The translations under genes and the position numbers were made by a program. Of a stretch of 43,853 nt of DNA, positions 9,901-17,707 are shown piece after piece. The stretch is from assembly GCA_938040055.1 (NCBI GenBank), contig CALHWY010000010.1, positions 1 to 43,853 of the forward strand, given 5' to 3'. Under the pieces are notes generated by a model. That model saw only the letters and a list, made by a program, of their open reading frames with translations. It was not told where the DNA came from and searched no databases. The stretch is from an uncultured Endomicrobiia bacterium (GTDB lineage Bacteria > Elusimicrobiota > Endomicrobiia > Endomicrobiales > Endomicrobiaceae). Every line of letters begins with the position of its first letter. Within the stretch, counting starts at the first letter, position 1.

Positions 9901-12284
9901 TGCACGGCAACGCGCTTGATTTTTCCAAACCCGTCACGGTAATAATAAACAATGAAGGCATTTTTGTGATAAACGAAGACGCCGGCGCTGCACCGTCTTT
10001 AAAGCAGCGCGAAGGCGCGTTCTGGGCCGGGCTTTACGGCAGAGGTTCGGGACTGGTGCAGACAAGCAAAGACATATCCGCGGGATATTTGTTTTCAAAA
10101 ACCGAAACCGGAGGAAAAAAGATTTTCGCGGCATTTCTCGGCAGCGACAAAAAAGCTTTAAGAACGCTTCAAGCTTTAAATCCGGATGCGGAAAGCTGGC
10201 AGGATATCAGCGGCATTAAAAGAACGGATTACTCTTATGCCGTAACGCTTATCCCCCCTCTTAAAGACAATTATGAAATGGAAGCCAGAACCGGCGAGAT
10301 GACTTTTACTATAGTAAATCGGGCGGGACGGCTGTTTATAGCCGATTTCAAAAGTCCGGACGCTCCGGACAAAGACGGAATTTCCCTCGCGCTGGAAGAG
10401 AAGCTTGAGATAAGAACCGAAGACGGTCTCGCATATCTCATATCAGACTTTGTAGGCGAGATTGATTTCGGCAAACCGTACGGATCAAAACTTATAACGG
10501 AAGGAATTTCGCCTGAAGACGCCGGTTTTATAACGGATTTGGCGCATAAGCGCTCCGGAGTGAATTTTATTTCGGCGGCGTATTTTGTAAAAAATCTTCC
10601 TAAGAGATTTTTTAATTTTTTTGCCGGCTTTTTTGCTCCTTCCGCCCAAAGGCATGTTTTGGTCAATTATCACTTTATAAAACAGTCCGGCATTGTCAGC
10701 GCCGTTGAAGAATTCGGCGGGGCAGCCTCGCTGACTCCGGAGGGATATGTCAATCTTTTCGTTTACGTGATCAATGAAAGACCTCAAAATTACGCGGATA
10801 TGGGTTTTAAGAATACCGGCGTCAGCATCAACGGAAATCCTTTATGGGCAAGCGTTTCAAAAGGAGCGGTTATCATATACGGAGAAGGAGCCTCGCGGGA
10901 ATCCATATCCGCGGAACTTGCATCCAACAGGAAAATAAACGAGCTTATCAAACAAAGCGCCGGACGCGCCGTTAAAACCAATCTCAAAAATATTTCAGTA
11001 GAATGGATAGAAATCGGCCGTCCGGACGCGGGAAAAACCGTCACCTATTCGGAAAACGGAAATGTCAAGGCGGGATATGCGCTGTTTAAGCAAATGCTTG
11101 AAAGAGGCGAAATGCCTGAGTTCAGCGCGTCGCTTAGAAAAGTAAAAAATATTGACGGGTTTACCCTTGCCCAGGGCATACTGCATAATCTTGACGATAT
11201 AACCGAAGCGGAAGATTTTCTTGATTATCTTAAGCAGCACCGGAAAATAGGCAACGGACAGATAATAATTAATCCGGAACTTGCCGGCAAAATTATTGAA
11301 AAAACCGGAACGGCGCGTTTTAAGGCCTTTTTAAACGCCGCGACAAAAGACGGCGTTCAGGTATTTTTGTTGTCGGATTCAAAAAAGATGCCTGCCGCTT
11401 TCAAGGAAGCCGGTTTTTCCGGACATCTTTATATAGACGCAAAAACAAAAAAAGCGCAGCTTTATAATTACGCGCTCGCGACGGCTTCGCAGGTAAGCAT
11501 TATTGAAAATATCGGTTCTCCGGAAGCGCTTGAATCCGAAATAAAAAAAGCCGGAGAAAACGTGCTTCTTAACAATTCGCAGCTGAAAAATATAATAAAC
11601 TCCCAAAAAAGCGGCATTGCCATAGGCAGAATAATAGAGCTGCTGTCGAGTTTTAAAATACTTAAAATGTTTACTCCGGAGAAAATGACTGAAGATTTCG
11701 CCTTGAAAGCGGCCAGAAATTTTGAAATTTCCGACATGCCCGAAACCTCCCCCGAAAAAATAGACGCTATAATGAAACTTTATTCGGCGGGCGATTTTAA
11801 AGGCATTATCAATTCGCTTAATCTTGCCGCCTCGCATCCCATATCGGTTTATATAATGAAACTGGAAAGCCAGACCGGAGATATAAAAGTTTATAATGCT
11901 TTTGTTTCCGCAATCACGGAGAAAATTCTTGCGGCCGGCTCTTTAAGAAAAGTTCACAAACCGTACGGGCTTGAGAACCATTCTTATGAAATCATTCTGG
12001 GAAGAGCTCTTGTGCTTCAAGCTCTGGAAAACAGCAAAGGCAAGGGGATAAGCGTTGACCATAATGCTTTGGGCGCGACGATGAAAGAGGCCGAAGAAAA
12101 ACTTTATGAAACTCTGCAAAACCTTATGCCGAAAGCTTTTGAAGATAAGGAGCCGCAAGCTTTAAACGCTATTGCGGAACTTATACCCGAAATAGCCGAA
12201 GAAAGAAGAAAAAAGCTGACAAAAGACGAAATCAAGCCTGATATGGATATGAAAAGTTATGAAAACATACTGTTTGCCGCATAA
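990..12284 (+). CDS. Giant exported multidomain protein, 3764 aa (ChaN/TIKI-like, two zincin-like and two GHKL-like segments)
   Basis: A GGGAGA ribosome-binding site precedes the ATG, and residues 1-28 form a clear signal peptide. Residues about 60-510 resemble the ChaN/TraB/TIKI superfamily, with IQDLHCH, VEGAYGKV, LLGLEDK and a late VTGGYHSYG motif. Hydrophobic segments lie near 748-770 and 1120-1170. Residues 1465-1469 are HEFAH, followed by SEIFADSFS. Residues 2125-2129 are HELGH, followed by HEFFAYISQ. Both match zinc-metallopeptidase helices with a downstream Glu. Near 2614 and 2961 are two copies of an NAFVHGN N-box, followed by VINE and Gly-rich GAGIG and GRGSG loops, as in GHKL ATPases. 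The C-terminal about 220 residues also occur as a decayed paralogue at 18897-19320. The gene is intact over 11.3 kb, which implies selection. I infer an envelope-associated role; catalysis is unproven, since some motifs are degenerate. Confidence 0.85.
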   Translation: MNIKKIISLLTILCFLMTFSGQNLLWAAAENEAANRKIGAAEFGKIFEDIPLIPARYGKVTSVSNSGSAAVAVNIQDLHCHPEAQKNINNIIGILDKNYKVRGIFVEGAYGKVDTGWLCEIKDKSLREAVAGRMMENGMLNASEYYAATNDKKDFLLGLEDKSVHEKNIKRLGYILSRQKIYSETLSKIRKNMEYWDAKYTNIRNKRFNKTLDKYRRQEISTERFYVILCKYMKKINKNPQDYNNVLPVKLSDYPNMENYLLVSRLNSEIDMKKVQIQLQALLAFLKAKLPQPAFQMFLDETGNLSDIEKLAAALFNFSRLAGINLNINYGQLNAFFKLQQLSRNINPLDLIAEERHLTERLRAALSYDGTELEISFLNDFASYFSDYLQNKLLADDFAYFDSRFEDFRKLYAKYAVINDLADIEEDFSLLTDYYKLNDKRNDIFAENIFKKWDSYGQKAENTYSDNPEEIFKKAKEIVIVVTGGYHSYGLKRLFAENGITSVIITPSVTTDIEQAEITYEEIVKSQSEFLTQALAFTVISQAENAMQYRALAQASISFLQNTKYTSSNISDLAQRLKSVVHNSDIKITEGETETSIRFKDGKTITIVKNEKGLMELKKDGAVFAQAKPRARLKKNILAFARDVFSYSPSMLAMSSLMPDIGALFTGYIRFAEERNLFLEEYGLTMAAADYAASKKEPVKRIYGIELNALAKLPEPLQNAFLKAQKEADKRAFEEKKVLNGKEPGFKENLLKIAASVIIALGIFSSLSLASKDNFDFNFPAGHAETVEFSPAPNLPASRIISATGAVKFFLGEQINENASDARRADSPQNIENSLRESQKKESVDIVKEAYLLLQNKAGIVFAQQYPVLFLQNVSGGRINSSSSEAEHGFIIIPAEILKGKSRQEQVGIVAVKIAYEASRIKNKYDIASGKMTRLQNEAEAFKAMAQAMKTAPGYDKELKNRQHIAQAFRHINGKSGAIMSRINRKEPGISFSDLYYSDIETAGSYNEKHADQIPDETVLIKLFNAKYGNAGNAPYEYAFLINTKTGRIINAETGDEVQESRLELSGTKSQADKLGLKGFRRAFFAARTEFIPSLKRGFAQRHISFSEKSARLRKTGDIVIKSATAAGAVTGLALSLSLSASFLSFVSLPALIAGGSIAAAILTAAGGYGFNITAHTLYNLFAPKGSELTLEKKRRKFYYAGLPEDFDFKRRDISGKRQKKDREYGEFYLFDETRKEEAYAGKTAASEIEISEDAKIYELAAPADAQRISRSELRELFGQGYDMISGLNSSGAPEYILINKGAVENCGFERFADEDEGFQVLSNSENTDYLEGIIKSADMPAILKFHAFNRLGRLNYDLSEIGKTLVKEAEPLLRDYIANDRKILEENPHRNAKLGAIGAAEIILLKSRHPGLVKFDYNRIAKETAEFRWTDRTFAPQDGAGIEFGKDYIYGQKAFLVFLQLAVHEFAHKIQFELVKDFEQDRINNTVSEIFADSFSLLLSAELELDLEPFKNNLGYIDAYESVTNSFKTGTELERSSNDSYELARSFLYLLLENNGGNLSVSQIVKLAESVFSVIEESAGVYAELDREQKMDFIKDFRHYFGGAAEYFKKILSLWSGEKVELPKFNFRDIQYGKVPEEEIFKKAVEDNIKNFSFARAKKTAGKETAEKEKDADGFFALNAENLAGENKKTAEMIALARRSFNLSADKRFDEKEAGASLAGLYLYIKKYLDELMEQNRAINLSLPEDMLFLSALSVFTGYFSAEGLPKRDFKKFFPDIHAYDKVWGMIFYALPAANPDDFEFSRFVADLLKSFSFASEEYADDFAVRSLEIFESMIESLQRRYKASQEIPRELIESAEEFFISSFEFAPGRANRLNKLRELMRGGRISSLQLKEALKRLYEKSVEISEKNALGALKAALERKEKLLSAVAETGSIQAVEYQFLANETDNDIADFLNFAGERNLTLPEDISAKLDALFKGESAQYLEILRIRNDNDALARKIKDSGSLKIKLFAFLQLRLNGYAKEAEGLSDSLTKEALNALKIENDFDLKASLTGVHLLLMSELAKIKELKADPAGSYIKAGGEIKLFRKIAAAALCKEPFNTDRPAKGNSFFQFSDKSVKYQAHELGHNYLFALAENLTPTDDARAVFHEFFAYISQSLLMPEAAPFKGKFLDFDLFAAYGQPLQESHEAAMGFFNILQNVMTGLGHEFSWAHLAKAALLSAKKAAKQDYESQSALLVLFLNEFAETAAREIPSFDKDAFTEAMKDYSTLRGAFLLVRKTLLENALNGAQTGNYARTLMENDFKIADNYLSYDKKQLEKVFSGSEMQYLEKVIRHRNDIEKLKAAAQDPSNKILHRIFALNLLAAANVFGDYDALIKDFAAEYASGKIKIENNYDLRAVLTAISFYLTADFYEKEDPSSINQKLRAVCLSIMTAVMPERGADASEKSLKEFLRDEFFEFYVYDFFDDLQKKLESFSRENIILPPAAAGKNAENSGKEIAGRDKKSRSLSGILSASRALNADFGRLFSLQAKNEEGKVLNLLISAEAENIFRGKNVSGSLISLSYNTQNYPVQTGQAAEIVRDINFSAALALANGLFKDRDGFDPMSEAEQISDILNNAFVHGNNMDLSKNILIYISENGNEILVINEENPEKPSLEKLAAAGKASLFGAGIGTAAANDYMFARTSDGEKNLFIGSILTGLSKDDGRKDIAGIEWKSPSELERTNYPVFEIPGLAEGMETDVSAVSGKKERFFTLEKRNGKIILKNLRKFKRVSGIKQESFEPDIFELAEENGKTYMVSEYSFAEFGAIRAAKSSFAQDDSGKHSSPRRQKEKSLSETVKDKLDLKTLDLDLSKVFTDFKIPAEKYRRQEAEFAGSDLVAGPEIIHYVKSLFTTMINGQKSQISLNDTVLTLDFGKAPLEFSRQDYRTASNVLLLVAGEIAHYIEESGHFRYRGVYRLDRDIFEILKNAFVHGNALDFSKPVTVIINNEGIFVINEDAGAAPSLKQREGAFWAGLYGRGSGLVQTSKDISAGYLFSKTETGGKKIFAAFLGSDKKALRTLQALNPDAESWQDISGIKRTDYSYAVTLIPPLKDNYEMEARTGEMTFTIVNRAGRLFIADFKSPDAPDKDGISLALEEKLEIRTEDGLAYLISDFVGEIDFGKPYGSKLITEGISPEDAGFITDLAHKRSGVNFISAAYFVKNLPKRFFNFFAGFFAPSAQRHVLVNYHFIKQSGIVSAVEEFGGAASLTPEGYVNLFVYVINERPQNYADMGFKNTGVSINGNPLWASVSKGAVIIYGEGASRESISAELASNRKINELIKQSAGRAVKTNLKNISVEWIEIGRPDAGKTVTYSENGNVKAGYALFKQMLERGEMPEFSASLRKVKNIDGFTLAQGILHNLDDITEAEDFLDYLKQHRKIGNGQIIINPELAGKIIEKTGTARFKAFLNAATKDGVQVFLLSDSKKMPAAFKEAGFSGHLYIDAKTKKAQLYNYALATASQVSIIENIGSPEALESEIKKAGENVLLNNSQLKNIINSQKSGIAIGRIIELLSSFKILKMFTPEKMTEDFALKAARNFEISDMPETSPEKIDAIMKLYSAGDFKGIINSLNLAASHPISVYIMKLESQTGDIKVYNAFVSAITEKILAAGSLRKVHKPYGLENHSYEIILGRALVLQALENSKGKGISVDHNALGATMKEAEEKLYETLQNLMPKAFEDKEPQALNAIAELIPEIAEERRKKLTKDEIKPDMDMKSYENILFAA

Positions 12285-13873
12285 AAAACCGTTATATTTC
12301 CGGCGAATAATTATACCAGCGAATCTTTTTGGCGCAAAAACATAAACAATCCGTTATTTTTTACGGGCATTTCAATGAAAAAAACCGAATAATCGCCGGC
12401 TGTTTTTTATGACAAAGGCGCCGTTTTTACGGATATTCCTCCGGCGCCATTCCAAAAATTACGGGAAACTGCGGGATAATGAAACCGTTACTGCCGGAAT
12501 TTTCGGCTTTTTCCGATATCGAAAATATTTACAGAAGCGCAAGAAAGCCTTTTTCTTCACGAATTTCAATTAAATGACAGCCCGGCGCTTTTCCGTTTTG
12601 CGGATAAGAAAGTCATCGTTTTTATACTCATTGCGGCAGCCTGTATCGGATAACGGATTTCTATGGGAATAAAAAAACTTTGTTTTTTGCCGCAAATAAA
12701 TCCGCCGGTTATGAAAAAGAGCATTAAAAACTTTTTTCCGGGCGCCGGACTTTTCGGTAAACATTAACAATATTACAGTTTTGTTTTAAACATAATAAAC
12801 CGCGGCGCGGATATTGTTTCCGGTTTGTAAAAATATTTTCATTTTTTTTGCAGAGTTCAATATAAAAACGCTTTTTGCATTCGGATTCCGCATACCGCAA
12901 AGATTCGCTTCTCTCACACGGAGATCTTTAATAAATTCCGGGTATTTCTCCGTCATATAAATTTTCCAAACAGTTCTTAACGGGGCTATGAAATAAGCCG
13001 CTTGGGATTTTTAAAATCCCGAGTGACTGCCGCTTTATTTATCCGTCAAATTTGCCCGCATTCCGTCCGGACGCTGCAAAAACGGAAAGACGATACCGCA
13101 TTTACGGATATAAATAAAAACTTTTTTTCTTTTATGCGCCTTTTTTGCTGAAAGCGCGTTTTCTCTTGTATTATTTTCACATCATATGATTTTTCATTAA
13201 ATATTTTAAACCGTTTCCGCCGCGCATTCCCGCCGGGATATATTTTAAAATTCGCGCTAAGCATTTACACATTGTCAAAACCGCCGATTTAAAATAATTA
13301 TTTCCGAGGGAAATTCTTCAGCGTCCGACACGCCGCTTTCTTCACGCTGACATAAATTGCAAGCTTCGGTCAAATCCCGGCAAGAAATGCGCTTAAACAG
13401 TCCGCTGGCGTTTGGATCCTCCTTTTAAAGTAAAATCTTTGCCGTAAGATATGCGGGATATCGCGGAAAAATGCGGCGAATATGCATTTCTGCGGAAAAT
13501 TTCATTGTTTTGTCAAAAAAATGCCGGCATAATCAGCGTTTTTCGGTTTAAAAAGCAGCGGCATACGATAAAATTTTTTATTATGTATTTAAAAATATTT
13601 TTAAACGTCTCTCCGGCACCAATGATATATATACCTGCAAATGCCGTTTATTTTTAAAAATATTTTTTAATGTCATTTATCCGTTTTTAAGCGTAAAATA
13701 AAAATTTTGGAAATTAAAAATAAAGGTTTTAAGGTTTAAAAATGCGCATTTTTCATGCGGCGCAGAAAAAAAATAAATACCGCCGCGCTTACATGTCCGG
13801 GCAATAAAAATAAAATGAGCCCTTTTTCAGGCGGATAAAAGTTTGTATGCGCGGCAAAAAACCGTACAATATA
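12285..13873. other. 1.6-kb gene-poor interval
   Basis: No reading frame here has a credible ribosome-binding site, composition or recognisable motif. The DNA is AT-rich with many homopolymer runs. I see two notable hairpins: GGCGCCG/CGGCGCC arms at 12417-12448, and GGGATTTT/AAAATCCC at 13004-13020. Neither is followed by a convincing T-tract. It may be decayed coding sequence, but I could not match it to any neighbour. Confidence 0.6.
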
Positions 13874-13916
13874 AAAGGAAGGACCTTTTCAGGGGTTATA
13901 AAAAGGTCCTTCCTTT
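13874..13916 (-). terminator. Terminator downstream of the OprB-like porin gene
   Basis: Sixteen-base arms at 13874-13889 and 13901-13916 are perfect complements. Read on the minus strand the stem is followed by TTTTATATT, consistent with intrinsic termination of the porin transcript. Two smaller hairpins (GGGAC/GTCCC near 13927, and a TATACG/CGTATA pair near 13955) lie between it and the stop codon. Confidence 0.7.
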
Positions 13917-13989
13917 GTCTTACTTCCGGGACTAATGTCCCTCTTTATATATACGGGGGGACGTATATTCTGTTTAAACTGCGCTACAA

Positions 13990-15090
13990 TTAAAAACTGA
14001 CATGCGTTCTTATGCCGTAAACAAAAGCGTCATCATTAGCCGTATTTCCGCCTTCAGGCTTTGAAATATACTGAACGGACGGAGTAATGAAAAAGTTTTC
14101 ATTTAAAGCAAAGCTGTAATACATTTCAGTCTGCGTTTCATTGTCTTTTTTGACAGGATTAGCATCCGTAAAATCGCTTGACTGCATAAGCTGCCCCAAA
14201 GCGATTCCCGCCGTATCGTTTTCTCTTGTCCACATAGAGCCTCCGAACTGCGCGCCGGCGCTCCATGACATTGAAAGTCTGTATACGGAAGGATCCGAAT
14301 ATCCGAATCTCGCGAAAACTCCGACATTGTCGTTTAATTTCTGGTCCAAGCTCAAAGCGAATCCGTATCCGCCTTTTTTATCTCCGCCGCTGAATTTTTC
14401 ACTTTCTCTGTTGCTGGCCCAAAACATTGCTCTGTAGTTCGCGCTTTCCGCAGGTTTGAAGTTTACCTGAAAAGCGTTAAAACCGTCACAGTCAATGGTT
14501 TCCCAGTCTTCGCCCGAAGTCATATAAGCATATGTCAGATCAAACTTTTCGGAAGGCGAATATGTCATTCTCAGACCCAAGTTATTTTCCGTAAAACCTA
14601 TAACGGCATTGTTTACGAAAACAGGATTTACAAATTGAGTGTTTTCGTCATTGGCGTATTCATTTTCGTCTAAATAAGACGCAGGATTGAGTTTACCAAA
14701 AGTTACCGCGAACTTGTCGTTCAACAGCATCTGCTCATACCATAATTCCGTAACCGCTACCCCGTCGGACGTATGATTTGCGTCCGCATTGACTCCCGCG
14801 AAACTTCCGATATAAGCGTCAATGCCGTCGCCGCGGCCGGCTTCAAGATGCATAAAAGCTTTTCCGCCGTTTCCGAACTCTTTTTCTATTTCCAAATCTA
14901 TGGAATATGTGGCATTGTTCTTAGCGTCTTTTGAAGAGGGAGCGTTTACTTTATCCGTCCCCTGCATTATTAAAGTTCCAGCCGCATTAATTTTAAAACC
15001 CGAAACATCCGAGAGACCGTCCTGCGCAAAAGCATTCCCCCAGGCAAACATACATACCGCTGCCAAAACCGCAACCATACTTCTCTTCAT
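13990..15090 (-). CDS. OprB-like outer-membrane porin, 366 aa
   Basis: The protein starts with a signal peptide (residues 1-22, ending NAFAQ). It continues with alternating beta-strand sequence rich in aromatic and acidic residues. Phrases such as VTFGKLNPASYLDENEYAND, NNAVIGFTENNLGLRM and the terminal VYGIRTHVSF are typical of the carbohydrate-selective porin OprB family, including a C-terminal Phe used for barrel insertion. Its length of 366 is near the shorter members of the family. A GGAGGG ribosome-binding site precedes the ATG. The gene follows the feo genes on the same strand after about 95 bases, so it could be part of the iron transcript or have its own promoter. The substrate cannot be told from sequence. 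Confidence 0.75.
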   Translation of the reverse strand: MKRSMVAVLAAVCMFAWGNAFAQDGLSDVSGFKINAAGTLIMQGTDKVNAPSSKDAKNNATYSIDLEIEKEFGNGGKAFMHLEAGRGDGIDAYIGSFAGVNADANHTSDGVAVTELWYEQMLLNDKFAVTFGKLNPASYLDENEYANDENTQFVNPVFVNNAVIGFTENNLGLRMTYSPSEKFDLTYAYMTSGEDWETIDCDGFNAFQVNFKPAESANYRAMFWASNRESEKFSGGDKKGGYGFALSLDQKLNDNVGVFARFGYSDPSVYRLSMSWSAGAQFGGSMWTRENDTAGIALGQLMQSSDFTDANPVKKDNETQTEMYYSFALNENFFITPSVQYISKPEGGNTANDDAFVYGIRTHVSF

Positions 15091-15185
15091 CTTAACCCTC
15101 CATGGTTATTTTATATGTTTTAGGATTTGTCGGAAAAACATAATCCTGCCACTTTCTTATTTTCTGAAAAACGCCATAACTTTTT

Positions 15186-15347
15186 TCACTTTTTATTTTT
15201 GGAAAAACATCCTCCGCAAGAACCGCTTTTGGTTTTATCGGATTTATTGTCCGAACACCCGCAGCCGCACTTTCCTTTCATAAAGTGCCTTATTAAAAAA
15301 ATTACCGCAAAAACGACTATTATTCCGACTATTATATTCTGGATCAT
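15186..15347 (-). CDS. FeoB-associated Cys-rich membrane protein, 53 aa
   Basis: This small gene begins with ATG one base after the feoB stop codon. It uses the GGAGG within the end of feoB as its ribosome-binding site. Translation gives a single N-terminal membrane helix (residues 3-19, rich in Ile and Val), then a short basic stretch. A Cys-rich tail follows with KCGCGCSD at 26-33 and SCGGCF at 43-48. This matches the small FeoB-associated Cys-rich membrane proteins found after feoB in many bacteria. It probably supports the FeoB transporter, for example by binding iron at the membrane. The assignment rests on position, size and Cys pattern. Confidence 0.85.
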   Translation of the reverse strand: MIQNIIVGIIVVFAVIFLIRHFMKGKCGCGCSDNKSDKTKSGSCGGCFSKNKK

Positions 15348-15348
15348 A

Positions 15349-17451
15349 TCATCCTCCAAGACCTATCTTTAAAATAGTTCCCGCCTGATAGACTACGAAA
15401 GAAACAACCCATGCCAGAACCGAAGTGCCTACGACAAGGAAAGCAAGCCATTTCCAGCTTGAGCCCGTCTCTCTGAAAAACACTACCACGGCCACAAAAC
15501 ACGGTATATATATGAGACAGAAAATAAGGAACGTAACGGCTTTCAGAGGGCTCCAGTCGGGATCGCTTGCCAGCTTTTCTCTAAGCGGTTCCGCTTCTTC
15601 GGGATCGACTTCTCCCAATGAATAAATCGTTCCGAGAGTGCTGACCACCACTTCTTTTGCCGCAAAACCGGCTATAAGAGCGATCGCCCTGTTTCCGTCC
15701 ATACCGATAGGCTTAAAAGCCGGCTCGATAAACTTCCCGAGCTTGCCGGCATAACTTTCTTCAATCTGCACCGCGGCCGCTTCCTCTTCCGATAAATTTT
15801 CTATTTTTTCATCAGGCACTCCCGGGAAAGCAAAACCCCACCATATCAAAACGGATATTACGACTATTACCGTACCGGCTTTTTTGATATACATCCATCC
15901 TCTTTCCCACATCTTCAAAAGCAATGACTTTATGCTGGGAACATGATAAGGCGGAAGCTCCATAACAAAATGCGAAGGTTCGCCTTTAAGCACGGTAACG
16001 CTCAGAATTTTTGCGGCACCCAAAGCTATGATTACGCTTAAGGCATACATTATAAACATCACTCCGGTCTGGTATTCGGCTTCAAAAAAAGCGCCTATTA
16101 CCAAAGCGAATATAGGAAGTTTGGCTCCGCATATCATAAAAGGAGTGACCAGCATGGTTATAAGCCTGTCGCGCTTTGAATCAAGAGTTCTGCTCGCCAT
16201 AAGGCCCGGAACGGCGCATCCGTTTGTGGATATCATCAAAGGAAGAAAAGCTTTTCCCTGAAGACCGAACTTGCTCATTATTTTATCCATGACAAAGGCG
16301 GCTCTTGCCATATATCCGGTATCTTCAAAAAAGGCAATCGCGAAAAACATAAATAATATCAGAGGAAAAAATCCGAGAACGCCTCCGACTCCTCCGATTA
16401 TCCCGTCAACGACCAAAGACTGCAAAGGCCCTTCCGGCATCAAACCGCCGACCGCGCCGCCAAGCCATTCGAAAAAAGCTTCAAACCAGCCCACCACAGG
16501 CTCCGAAAAGGTAAAAGTAAATTTAAAGATTATATACATTACCAAAGCGAATATAGGAAGACCCAGAAACCTGTTTAAAACTATCCTGTCTATTTTGTCC
16601 GAAATATCCGTCTTTCCGTCTTTAGTGTCTTTTAAAACCGTTCTGGCTACCGACTTGGCAAAACCGTGGCGGCGTTCGGCGATTTCTTTTTCGGCGTTTT
16701 CGGAAAAATGTTCTTTAAGATGGGTTCTGCTTTTTTCAATCTGGGCAAGAATTCCATCTGCGTTTTTCGCGGCTTCCGCCTCTTTGAGCATAACGGAGTC
16801 ATTGTCTAAAAGTTTAATCGCAAGCCAGGCTTTCGGGTAAACCGAAAGAGACTGCTCTTTTGCTATCAAAGCTTCAAGCTTATCGGTCTCTGTTTTTATA
16901 TCGTCTCCGTAATCTACTTTGGCCCTCTGCTGGTTTTTGAATTCTTCGTTATTGTAATTGTCGATTATGGTTTCAAGAATATCTTCTATCCCTACCTGTT
17001 TATTGCCTATCGTGGGAACAACCGGAACGCCCAAAAGGGAGGACATTTCTTTTTCATCGGCCGTTTTGCCGTTAGCTTTGAGAATATCAATCATATTCAA
17101 AGCTATCATTACCGGAACTTCAAGCTCGCTTATCTGGGTAAAAAGATAAAGATTTCTTTCAAGATTGGCCGCGTCCACAACGTGTATGACCATATCGGGA
17201 TTGTCGTTTATAAGAAAATTCCTGGCTACGATCTCATCGTCCGAATATGCCGACAAACTGTAAGTGCCCGGCAAATCGACAAAAGTTATTTCATAACCTT
17301 TATATTCTTTTTTCCCTTCTACTTTCTCAACCGTCACGCCGGGATAATTCCCCACTCTCTGATTCGAACCGGTAAGACAGTTAAAAAGCGTGGTCTTTCC
17401 GGAGTTAGGATTGCCCGCCAGGGCTACTGTGATTTTTTTACCTTCGCTCAT
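15349..17451 (-). CDS. feoB: Ferrous iron transporter FeoB, 700 aa
   Basis: FeoB moves Fe(II) across the inner membrane. The N-terminal G domain shows GNPNSGKT (residues 13-20, P-loop), GNYPGVTVEK (G2), DLPGTYSL (G3) and NMID (G4). A cytoplasmic helical linker follows, then the polytopic membrane part with the two Gate-type regions. The conserved GCAVPG motif sits in the first of them, near DTGYMARAAFVMDKIM. The length is slightly below that of the E. coli protein. The start overlaps the end of feoA by 14 bases, indicating translational coupling. A small Cys-rich partner follows one base after its stop. Regulation is likely through the DtxR-like box upstream of feoA. Confidence 0.97.
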   Translation of the reverse strand: MSEGKKITVALAGNPNSGKTTLFNCLTGSNQRVGNYPGVTVEKVEGKKEYKGYEITFVDLPGTYSLSAYSDDEIVARNFLINDNPDMVIHVVDAANLERNLYLFTQISELEVPVMIALNMIDILKANGKTADEKEMSSLLGVPVVPTIGNKQVGIEDILETIIDNYNNEEFKNQQRAKVDYGDDIKTETDKLEALIAKEQSLSVYPKAWLAIKLLDNDSVMLKEAEAAKNADGILAQIEKSRTHLKEHFSENAEKEIAERRHGFAKSVARTVLKDTKDGKTDISDKIDRIVLNRFLGLPIFALVMYIIFKFTFTFSEPVVGWFEAFFEWLGGAVGGLMPEGPLQSLVVDGIIGGVGGVLGFFPLILFMFFAIAFFEDTGYMARAAFVMDKIMSKFGLQGKAFLPLMISTNGCAVPGLMASRTLDSKRDRLITMLVTPFMICGAKLPIFALVIGAFFEAEYQTGVMFIMYALSVIIALGAAKILSVTVLKGEPSHFVMELPPYHVPSIKSLLLKMWERGWMYIKKAGTVIVVISVLIWWGFAFPGVPDEKIENLSEEEAAAVQIEESYAGKLGKFIEPAFKPIGMDGNRAIALIAGFAAKEVVVSTLGTIYSLGEVDPEEAEPLREKLASDPDWSPLKAVTFLIFCLIYIPCFVAVVVFFRETGSSWKWLAFLVVGTSVLAWVVSFVVYQAGTILKIGLGG

Positions 17452-17686
17452 CTTCTTTTTCCTCTTCCTTTACCAAAATACTTTCGGCGATTTTATTACT
17501 TAAAGCAATTTTTGCTCCTTTAACTTTTACCATCACAGTGCCTTTGGAGCCGGTATTAGTCATAACCGTTATATATTCTCCGGGAACAAATCCCATTTCG
17601 AGAAGCCGATGCCCGAGATCCGCATCGCATGACGTTGAAATGAATTTGCAGCAAACGCCCTTTTTAGCGCAACTTAATTTAGTCAT
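17438..17686 (-). CDS. feoA: FeoA, SH3-like partner of FeoB, 82 aa
   Basis: FeoA proteins are small cytoplasmic SH3-fold partners of FeoB. Here the diagnostic pattern is DADLGHRLLEMGFVPGEYI, then GTVMVKVKGAKIALSNKIAESILV. I place the start at the internal ATG (residue MTKLS), because GAGGGG sits 5-6 bases before it. A possible upstream ATG at 17707 lacks such a site. An unusual feature is a Cys-rich N-terminus (SCAKKGVCCKF and STSC), which might bind metal. The gene ends inside the start of feoB. Confidence 0.93.
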   Translation of the reverse strand: MTKLSCAKKGVCCKFISTSCDADLGHRLLEMGFVPGEYITVMTNTGSKGTVMVKVKGAKIALSNKIAESILVKEEEKEDERR

Positions 17687-17707
17687 TTTTACCCCTCTGC
17701 CCCTCAA

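Noticed and set aside
12450..12780. Possible transposase remnant
   Set aside because: Short protein-like scraps in several frames did not assemble into any recognisable transposase.
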